Positions 1-5,062 of a stretch of 5,475 nt of DNA are shown here, in pieces. Position 1 is the first letter of the stretch. The number at the start of each line of letters is the position of its first letter. Source of the DNA: Spirochaetales bacterium. Its GTDB lineage: Bacteria; Spirochaetota; Spirochaetia; DSM-27196; SKKC01. The stretch covers positions 1-5,475 of the forward strand of contig SLAN01000118.1 of NCBI GenBank assembly GCA_007126865.1, read 5' to 3'. The position numbers and the translations under genes were made by a program. Under the pieces are notes generated by a model. The model ran no database searches and had not been told where the DNA came from. It saw only the letters and a list, made by a program, of their open reading frames with translations.

Positions 1-324
1 AAAAGCTCGAGGCCCTACGATCGAACGATCGACATGTGACTCGGCGGCAAAATGCACGACCGTATCGATATCGTAGCGCTCGAACAAATCCGCGACCGCC
101 GATGCGTCGCGGATATCGCAGCGGCAGAACACATAACGGTCACCCCTCGGCGTTTCGAAGCACTCTCGAATTTCGACCAGGTTGTCGGGATTGCCGGCGT
201 ATGTGAGCGCATCCGCGTTAATGATTCGTCCGGTGAAGTCATCCTGCTCGAAAAGGTAGCGGATGAAGTTGGCACCGATGAATCCGCAACCCCCAGTTAC
301 CAGTAGATTCTTCAACGTTCTCAC
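1..324 (-). CDS. rfbB: dTDP-glucose 4,6-dehydratase, N-terminal part (cut by window edge)
   Basis: This enzyme makes dTDP-4-dehydro-6-deoxyglucose, the second step from glucose-1-phosphate to dTDP-L-rhamnose, in the cytosol. The 108 visible residues are the start of an extended-SDR Rossmann fold: the NAD-binding loop TGGCGFIGANF (residues 10-20), the family signature DALTYAGNPDNL (38-49), and the segment HFAAESHVDRSI (91-102). The catalytic Tyr/Lys and the C-terminus lie beyond position 1. Two starts are plausible. The GTG at 324 has GGGAG 10 bases upstream. The TTG at 315 has AGGTGAG just upstream and would give the N-terminus MKNLLVTGG, which is typical of the family. The gene follows rfbD by about 27 bases in the same direction, so it is the third gene of the rfbC-rfbD-rfbB operon. 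The family assignment is secure; only the start is uncertain. Confidence 0.93.
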   Translation of the reverse strand, partial: MRTLKNLLVTGGCGFIGANFIRYLFEQDDFTGRIINADALTYAGNPDNLVEIRECFETPRGDRYVFCRCDIRDASAVADLFERYDIDTVVHFAAESHVDRSIVGPRAF

Positions 325-351
325 CTGTTTACCGCTCCCATGCGAAAACAG

Positions 352-1257
352 CTACCGAGTTACGACGTCGAGGTGCGGCGGGGCCGCCGGCCGTGTAACC
401 GGTATTCGGGCCATACAGTCGCGTAGTGCCTCTCTCCACGGTCGCGGCGAGATGTCGTACGCGCGTTCGATCCGCTCGCACCGCAGCACGGAGTGCAGCG
501 GACGCGTCGCGAGGGTGACGTACCGATTGCTTGTGACCGGATGGATCGTGCGCCGTACGCTCGTCAATCCACGATGCAGGGCCATCTCCTGTATTTCGCA
601 CGCGAACTCGTACCATGTGGCTGCTCCGGCATTGGCGAAATGAAATGTGCCGTACTCAATCTTAGGCGACGTCACAACAGCGATAATTGCGCGGGCCAGA
701 TCGCGAGCGTATGTAGGTGTGCCGTGTTGATCGTTCACGATCGTCAGCTCGGTCTCCTCGTGCAGCTTATGGAGCACGTTCAACAGGAAGTTCCGTCCCG
801 TCTCGGCATAGAGCCATGCGCTGCGGATAATTACATGCGCATCGACGAGCGAACGTAGCAACCGCTCTCCCGCTTCCTTACTCGCACCGTACACGTTCAG
901 CGGCGCCGTCGTTGCTGTTTCCTCGTATCCGCGTTTCCTCGATCCGTCGAACACATAGTCGGTGGAGACGTGCAGCATCGCGGCGTCCACGGAGCGGCAA
1001 TAGCGGGCAAGGTGTCCTACCGCAGTTCGGTTGACGGCCCAGGCTGCCCGTGGCTCCCGCTCGGCACGGTCGACAGCGGTATAGCCGGTACAGTTGATAA
1101 CCCAATCCGGGGCCATGCGCGGTGCACAGCTCCGAATCGATTCCTCGTTCGTCACGTCGCACTCGCTTCCACATGCAACAAACGGCTCATTGGCCGTTTC
1201 GAGCTCGTGCTCGACGATGCGACCGAGCATTCCTTTGCGTCCTACTATCCAGATCAT
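352..1257 (-). CDS. rfbD: dTDP-4-dehydrorhamnose reductase
   Basis: This enzyme catalyses the last step of dTDP-L-rhamnose synthesis, NAD(P)H-dependent reduction of dTDP-4-dehydro-L-rhamnose. The 301-residue protein matches the usual RmlD length. Visible motifs are the nucleotide-binding loop WIVGRKGMLG (3-12), HVSTDYVFDG (96-105, containing the active-site Thr99), YGASK (123-127, the SDR catalytic Tyr123 and Lys127), DQHGTPTYARDLA (176-188) and TRPLHSVL (251-258, the RP..S.L substrate-side motif). The frame stays open upstream to 1338, but the ATG at 1257 is preferred: it gives the family N-terminus and overlaps the rfbC stop as ATGA, with AGAGG about 8 bases upstream. That overlap suggests translational coupling to rfbC. 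The C-terminal tail after about residue 285 is rich in Pro and Arg and does not resemble the family core. Confidence 0.95.
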   Translation of the reverse strand: MIWIVGRKGMLGRIVEHELETANEPFVACGSECDVTNEESIRSCAPRMAPDWVINCTGYTAVDRAEREPRAAWAVNRTAVGHLARYCRSVDAAMLHVSTDYVFDGSRKRGYEETATTAPLNVYGASKEAGERLLRSLVDAHVIIRSAWLYAETGRNFLLNVLHKLHEETELTIVNDQHGTPTYARDLARAIIAVVTSPKIEYGTFHFANAGAATWYEFACEIQEMALHRGLTSVRRTIHPVTSNRYVTLATRPLHSVLRCERIERAYDISPRPWREALRDCMARIPVTRPAAPPHLDVVTR

Positions 1258-1808
1258 GTCTTCGCCTCTCGGGGCGTTGTGCCCAGTGGTCTGAACTGTC
1301 TGTCCTTTTCCGAGACAATCGGATCGGAAATCGGCCAACGAATCGCGATGACCGGGTCATCCCAGCGAATACCGCGCTCACACTCGGGGTTGTACTCGGC
1401 ACTGCACTTGTAGAGGACGAGTGCATCATGGGAGGTGACGAGAAAACCGTGTGCGAATCCAGTCGGAATGTAGAGCGCGGTCCCGCGATCGGCTCGGAGC
1501 CAGACACCTGTCCATTGGCCGTACCGATCGGAATCCGGGCGCACATCGACGGCGACGTCGAATACCTCGCCCTCGAGCGTTGTCACCAGTTTCGCCTGCG
1601 CAGAAGGGGCTGCCTGATAGTGCAGGCCTCTTAAGACACCACGCACGGAGTACGAGACGTTGTCCTGCACGAACGTGTCCACAATTCCGGCCGCGGCAAA
1701 TTCGGTACGTTTGAACTGTTCCATGAACCAGCCTCGTGCGTCCGGATAACGTTTCGGCTCGATGAGCAACAGTTCGGGAAGCGCCAGTCTGCGAAAACGA
1801 AACGGCAC
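1254..1808 (-). CDS. rfbC: dTDP-4-dehydrorhamnose 3,5-epimerase
   Basis: This cupin-fold enzyme epimerises C3 and C5 of dTDP-4-dehydro-6-deoxyglucose to give the L-rhamno intermediate used by RfbD. At 184 residues it has the standard RmlC length. Visible landmarks are FKRTEF (32-37), QDNVSYS (48-54), RGLHYQ (60-65, with the catalytic His63), PTGFAHGF (115-122), YKCSAEYNPECERGIRWDDP (133-152, holding the active-site Tyr, probably Tyr139) and SEKD (166-169, with Asp169 as the likely partner of His63). The start is GTG, chosen because AGGGAG sits 6 bases upstream and the protein then begins right at the usual family N-terminus. It is the first gene of the minus-strand rhamnose operon, so the operon's promoter should lie between 1809 and about 1890. 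All catalytic residues appear intact. Confidence 0.96.
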   Translation of the reverse strand: MPFRFRRLALPELLLIEPKRYPDARGWFMEQFKRTEFAAAGIVDTFVQDNVSYSVRGVLRGLHYQAAPSAQAKLVTTLEGEVFDVAVDVRPDSDRYGQWTGVWLRADRGTALYIPTGFAHGFLVTSHDALVLYKCSAEYNPECERGIRWDDPVIAIRWPISDPIVSEKDRQFRPLGTTPREAKT

Positions 1809-1889
1809 GGTGTTCTCCCTCTACGATCGTCAAGATGAGTGTAGGCCTACTTCGTCGATCGGCCTATCGGTACAGAGTAGTAATTAGTC
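1809..1889. promoter_or_regulatory. divergent intergenic region between rhamnose operon and lasso cluster
   Basis: Both transcription units read outward from here, so promoters for both should lie in this stretch, or slightly to its right if lasso B1 starts at 1992. A perfect 10-bp palindrome, GTAGGCCTAC, is at 1841-1850. A related core, CGGCCTATCGG, is 10 bases further on. I found no convincing -35/-10 pair in either direction, so neither promoter is placed and the palindrome's role as an operator is only a guess. Confidence 0.3.
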
Positions 1890-1991
1890 ATGAGAACTCT
1901 TGCGCGACTGTATGAGTGCGATCGGTACCCCGTCCGGTTTTCTTACGAATTCGCAGTTGCCTGCTATTCGTTGATTAACCTCGCGAGTAGA

Positions 1992-2297
1992 ATGTTTTCG
2001 AGTATGATCGACGACCGCTGTGTGATCACGGCAAACTCGCGTAATGTCTCAGTGGATCTCACGTCGGAGAGCGTTATTCTCGATACGCTCTCCGGCATGT
2101 ACTTCGGTGTTGATAGGGTCGGGAAGCGGATCTGGGATCTGCTTTCCGAACCACGTTCAGTTCGAGATGTGTACGAGACACTGCTCAGAGAGTACGAGGT
2201 CGATGCCGATCGATGCAGATCTGACCTCTATCGATTTCTCGATGAGCTCAATGCCGAAGGGCTGGTCGATGTGGATTACCGGACGTCCGAGCAGTAG
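1992..2297 (+). CDS. lasso peptide B1, PqqD-like RRE (leader-binding) protein
   Basis: Small PqqD-fold proteins of this kind act as RiPP recognition elements. They bind the precursor leader and present it to the B2 protease. The 101-residue frame shows the family pattern: a strand ending VILDTLSGMYFGVD (28-41), the motif VGKRIWDLL (43-51), then helices with SVRDVYETLLREYEVDADRC (56-75) and DLYRFLDELNAEGLVDV (78-94). The start is uncertain. The frame is open from an ATG at 1890 (135 residues), but those extra 34 residues do not look like the family. ATGs at 1992 and 2004 give normal B1 lengths. None has a good Shine-Dalgarno, and 1992 is a compromise. The B2 gene follows 13 bases after the stop. 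Assignment rests on this pattern and on the B2-C-A neighbours. Confidence 0.88.
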   Translation: MFSSMIDDRCVITANSRNVSVDLTSESVILDTLSGMYFGVDRVGKRIWDLLSEPRSVRDVYETLLREYEVDADRCRSDLYRFLDELNAEGLVDVDYRTSEQ

Positions 2298-2310
2298 CTT
2301 TCGGTTGTCG

Positions 2311-2739
2311 ATGTCGGATATCGCGCTTTCCGGCCTCTCGCTGATACTCGTCGTTGTTGCCTCACTCATGGTTCGAGGGCTTCCATTCGCACGTTGGTAT
2401 CCCGCATTCGAGCGGTTCGTACACGGTCCTCGCCGTCTCCCGAGACTCCTTCTCACATGCCCGGAGTCCGTGCGGATTGAGCGTGCTGTTGCGCGGGTCG
2501 CCCGAAGGTTTCCGTCGTACCGTTGCCTTGCTCGCGCGGTCGCGGGGGCGGTTCTCTATCGAGTTTGCGGCTACGCGCCGCAGTTCTTCATCGGAGTTCG
2601 CATAGACTCGTGTTCGGGCCTGGTCGCACATGCCTGGATTGTCGTCGATGGGAGAACGTGCGTTGGAGACCTGCCCGATCTCGCCGGTTATCGGCCGCTG
2701 CGGCTGAGCGGTGTGATGTCACGGGGTTGGCGGACGTGA
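2311..2739 (+). CDS. lasso peptide B2, transglutaminase-like leader protease
   Basis: B2 is the cysteine protease that removes the leader from the lasso precursor in the cytosol, working with B1 and handing the core to the cyclase. The 142-residue protein has the usual stand-alone B2 length. Residues 4-21 form a hydrophobic stretch (ALSGLSLILVVVASLM) followed by a Pro/Arg-rich linker, as is common in this family. The catalytic Cys72 sits in YRCLARAVAG, followed by the family segment YAPQFFIGV (88-96) and AHAWIVVDG (106-114) with catalytic His107. Asp120 in CVGD is the likely third member of the triad. The ATG at 2311 has no strong Shine-Dalgarno, so translation is probably coupled to B1, whose stop is 13 bases upstream. 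An in-frame TTG at 2305 is possible. The 3' end overlaps the cyclase start by 4 bases (GTGA). Confidence 0.92.
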   Translation: MSDIALSGLSLILVVVASLMVRGLPFARWYPAFERFVHGPRRLPRLLLTCPESVRIERAVARVARRFPSYRCLARAVAGAVLYRVCGYAPQFFIGVRIDSCSGLVAHAWIVVDGRTCVGDLPDLAGYRPLRLSGVMSRGWRT

Positions 2740-4673
2740 GCGGCATTTGCGGAATAATAAACACTGACGGAGATCGGGTGGATCGAGGCGATCTCGAGCG
2801 AATGGTGTGGACATCCGCGTATCGTGGAGCGGATGGAGCCGAGTATCATGTCGACGGATCGATCGGTCTCGTTTCGCTCCTGCGTTCGAACGACTCGGGA
2901 GGCGCGTGCGGGCGCGTGCTTTCGGTGGAGGACGGGGGAGTGCTGATTGCAGACGCCCGACTCGATAACCGTGCGGAGCTCGCCGGTCAGCTGGGGCAAC
3001 ACGGTTCGGATAGCGTGTCCGATCTCGACGTAATACTCTCTCTCCTTGCTCGAGGCACGCACGGAGCGGCGAAACTTATCGGTGATTTCGCCTGCGCCTT
3101 GCGCGATCAGCGACACCGCGAGCTCCATCTTATTCGCGACGCGATGGGCGTCCGTTCATTGTACTTTCGAGTCGAACCGCGGCGGGTCCTTTTCGCAACA
3201 GAGGTGAAGCAGATCCTCGCAGCATGTGGCGCCGATCGAACGATCGATGAGCGTACGGTTGCGTGGCATCTCTGCGGCATGCAGACTCCGCCCGGTTGCA
3301 CATTCTATCGGGGAATCGACGAAGTGCGGCCGGGGGAGGTTGTCTCGCTTCGCGACGACGGGCGTGTGGTTCGCCGAACGTACTGGCGCCCCGACCCGGA
3401 ACGTCGAATCCGATATCGCGACGAGCGGGAGTACGCCGAACACTTGCGATTACTCTTCACCGACGCGATGCGCTGCCGGCTGCGTGGCTGCTCTCCGGTC
3501 GGAGTGAGTCTCAGCGGTGGTATCGATTCAATGGCCGTTGCGGCTGTGGCCGGATTGCTCCGGGAGTCCGGCGAACGCGTGCCCGAGATGCGGGCGTACA
3601 GCTGGGCTTTCAATGAACTGACCGAGTGCGACGAGCGAGCGAACGCATATCGTGTTGCCGCCCGCTACTCGATTCCAGTTCGAGAGATCGCCGCCGAATC
3701 GGCCGAACCGTTGACCGACTACCCGCGATACGGTCCCGATGAGGACGACCCGTTCTGCGGAATGTACCAACCGCTCATAGAGTCGGTGCTCGCGTCAGCC
3801 TCCGAGGACGGAGTGTCGACGATCTTCTACGGAAATCGTGGAGATATGGCTTTCGGAGGCGATGTAGTCGACATCCCGGGGCTCCTCGGCGCCGGTCGCA
3901 TCCCGGACGCCATCGGCGAGTTGCGTGCGTTGGCTCGTATACTCACGCTTTCAAGTGCGCAGGCCGGTTTCCGGTTTCTCGTATATCCGATGGCCACTTC
4001 GCTGTTACCTGCGAGTGCGGTAGTGTCGGCGCGGAACTGTTTACGGGCGATCCGCCGTTCGTCCGGCGGGCGTCTCCAGGGTCGCAACGGTTCGGAACGA
4101 TCCGGGCCGACCGCTCGGGCGGCCGTCCACGTGCGAAATGACTTCCTGCGGCGGGCGGCACTCCCGGAATATGATCCCGTCGAGATCGAAGCGCTGCGAT
4201 GGTCGAATGCTGCGAGGCGCCGACGGTACCTTCATCTCTTCTCCCCGCTCATTCATCGGGTCATGCTCTATGCCGATCGACTGGCTGCTTCACACCGCAT
4301 CGGGTTCGCCGATCCGTGGAGCGATCGACGGATTGCCGAGTTTGCGCTTGCCGTTCCGCAATATGTTGCGAACACGGTAGTTGAACCGAAACGACTTCCG
4401 CACAGATCGCTGAGCGGAGTGATACCGGGGGCTGCGATTCGTTCTGCTCGCAAAGTCACACCTCGTCCGCTGCTGGAACGCGCCCTTCGCGGCCGCGGTT
4501 ACGAGACGCTCATGTCGCTCTTCGCCGATAGTATGTGCGCACAGGCCGGGTATATCGATGACCGGATATTTCGTGATCGTTACGAGCGTTTTGTCCGGAA
4601 AGAGGCGCCCATCTTCGATTTATGGCCGACGGTGTCGCTGGAGATGTGGTTACGGCGCTATTGGCGCACGTAG
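2736..4673 (+). CDS. lasso peptide C, asparagine-synthetase-like macrolactam cyclase
   Basis: The C protein adenylates the Asp/Glu side chain of the core and closes the isopeptide ring with the core N-terminus. The 645-residue protein has two regions. Residues 1-220 are a glutaminase-like domain (SGICGIINTDG, 2-12; YRGADG, 29-34; DARLDNRAEL, 73-82; IGDFACAL, 115-122; RDAMGVRSLYF, 134-144). From about 230 comes the ATP-binding synthetase domain with the PPi-loop SLSGGIDS (258-265), GNRGDMAFGG (366-375) and FADPWSDRRIAEFALAVP (524-541). Relative to asparagine synthetase the N-terminal nucleophile Cys2 is Ser2, so glutamine hydrolysis is not expected, in line with lasso cyclases. The Glu of the usual GGDE motif is Met371. 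The GTG start at 2736 is chosen because it overlaps the B2 stop as GTGA and starts exactly at the domain; the frame is open further upstream. The following gap holds the precursor gene's leader. Confidence 0.95.
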   Translation: MSGICGIINTDGDRVDRGDLERMVWTSAYRGADGAEYHVDGSIGLVSLLRSNDSGGACGRVLSVEDGGVLIADARLDNRAELAGQLGQHGSDSVSDLDVILSLLARGTHGAAKLIGDFACALRDQRHRELHLIRDAMGVRSLYFRVEPRRVLFATEVKQILAACGADRTIDERTVAWHLCGMQTPPGCTFYRGIDEVRPGEVVSLRDDGRVVRRTYWRPDPERRIRYRDEREYAEHLRLLFTDAMRCRLRGCSPVGVSLSGGIDSMAVAAVAGLLRESGERVPEMRAYSWAFNELTECDERANAYRVAARYSIPVREIAAESAEPLTDYPRYGPDEDDPFCGMYQPLIESVLASASEDGVSTIFYGNRGDMAFGGDVVDIPGLLGAGRIPDAIGELRALARILTLSSAQAGFRFLVYPMATSLLPASAVVSARNCLRAIRRSSGGRLQGRNGSERSGPTARAAVHVRNDFLRRAALPEYDPVEIEALRWSNAARRRRYLHLFSPLIHRVMLYADRLAASHRIGFADPWSDRRIAEFALAVPQYVANTVVEPKRLPHRSLSGVIPGAAIRSARKVTPRPLLERALRGRGYETLMSLFADSMCAQAGYIDDRIFRDRYERFVRKEAPIFDLWPTVSLEMWLRRYWRT

Positions 4674-4718
4674 TCGAAAATACGAAGTGTACTACGGTAA
4701 ATTCATGCTTCTTCGCGA

Positions 4719-4747
4719 TTGCGGATAAACGCCATCAGGGCGATTAT
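4719..4747 (+). promoter_or_regulatory. weak candidate promoter for the precursor gene
   Basis: In the 140-base gap between the cyclase and the precursor gene, TTGCGG (4719-4724) and GATTAT (4742-4747) are separated by exactly 17 bases. Agreement with the sigma-70 consensus is only 3/6 and 4/6. A separate promoter would let the precursor be made in excess of the enzymes, but this match could easily be chance. Confidence 0.2.
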
Positions 4748-4799
4748 CCCCTTACTCGGAATGAGATCGTTCGGGGCGTGCTAATCGGCGCCTTTGAAC

Positions 4800-4806
4800 G
4801 GGGAGG
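4800..4806 (+). promoter_or_regulatory. strong ribosome binding site of the precursor gene
   Basis: GGGGAGG lies 7 bases before the ATG at 4814 and only 1 base before an in-frame ATG at 4808. The spacing therefore selects 4814 as the true start. It is clearly the best Shine-Dalgarno in the cluster: B1, B2 and C have weak ones or rely on overlap. This suggests the precursor is translated at a higher rate. Confidence 0.75.
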
Positions 4807-4813
4807 TATGCAG

Positions 4814-4996
4814 ATGACGAAAGACCATTCGCCTCCGACAGACTCGGAAGGTCGGCCGAAGTACGTTACACCGGAGTTGAAACGGTGGGGCAGTGTAGCC
4901 GATCTCACTCGCGTGGGGCGAACCCATGCCGGTGACGATAACTGGCCGGGTTCCGCTCCGCACCCACCGGGGAGTGTGATCCCGAGATTCTGGTAA
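4814..4996 (+). CDS. lasso peptide precursor (A)
   Basis: A 60-residue precursor starting MTKDHSPP. The leader carries the RRE-binding motif YVTPELKRWG (17-26, pattern Y-x2-P-x-L-x3-G), followed by SVADLTR (27-33). Thr32 is the conserved Thr expected at leader position -2, which predicts cleavage after Arg33. The core would then be Val34 to Trp60, 27 residues, beginning VGRTHAGDDNW. Asp41 and Asp42 fall at core positions 8 and 9, the normal acceptor positions for 8- or 9-residue rings. If cleavage were after Val34, Gly35 would be residue 1 and the Asp pair would be at 7 and 8. The tail is rich in Pro and Gly and ends IPRFW, with bulky Trp, Arg and Phe side chains that could lock the thread. 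The start at 4814 is set by the GGGGAGG site. The gene follows the enzymes, the reverse of the common A-first order. Confidence 0.9.
   Translation: MTKDHSPPTDSEGRPKYVTPELKRWGSVADLTRVGRTHAGDDNWPGSAPHPPGSVIPRFW
4913..4993 (+). other. predicted lasso core peptide segment
   Basis: This is the part of the precursor expected to become the mature product, assuming cleavage between Arg33 and Val34. The ring would be Val1 to Asp8 or Asp9. The remaining 18-19 residues are the loop and tail, with Trp11, His17, Arg25, Phe26 and Trp27 as possible steric plugs, and prolines at 12, 16, 18, 19 and 24. There is no Cys, so a class II (disulfide-free) topology is expected. The boundary is inferred from the family rule. 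Confidence 0.6.
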
Positions 4997-5016
4997 CCGG
5001 GCACAGTATTCGGCCC

Positions 5017-5041
5017 GCGGTCCGGCGTACGGCCGGACCGC
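5017..5041 (+). terminator. perfect 10-bp hairpin after the precursor gene
   Basis: GCGGTCCGGC (5017-5026) and GCCGGACCGC (5032-5041) are exact reverse complements around a 5-base loop, GTACG. The hairpin begins 20 bases after the precursor stop. No T-run follows, so it is not a classical intrinsic terminator. It may terminate partially, or protect the 3' end of an abundant precursor mRNA while reducing read-through into the next gene. Confidence 0.55.
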
Positions 5042-5062
5042 CACCCGCTGTAACGGTCACTT

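Noticed and set aside
15..275. 86-residue minus-strand frame at the left edge
   Set aside because: It is a shadow of rfbB, which reads in another minus-strand frame with clear RmlB motifs and no stop before the window edge.
1258..1338. Upstream extension of rfbD to an ATG at 1338
   Set aside because: The extra 27 residues lie inside rfbC in another frame. The ATG at 1257 overlaps the rfbC stop and gives the standard RmlD N-terminus.
2044..2310. Upstream extension of B2
   Set aside because: It lies within B1 in a shifted frame and its residues (Ser/Arg-rich, low complexity) do not resemble B2 proteins.
2523..2735. 71-residue upstream extension of the cyclase
   Set aside because: It lies within B2 in another frame. 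The GTG at 2736 overlaps the B2 stop and begins exactly at the glutaminase-like domain.
4622..4813. Precursor gene starting at 4622 (124 residues)
   Set aside because: That start is inside the cyclase gene, and the GGGGAGG site points to 4814.
4925..4993. Alternative core starting at Ala39, using Thr37 as the -2 Thr
   Set aside because: No Asp or Glu would then sit at core positions 7-9; the only acids would be at 3 and 4, too close for a lasso ring.
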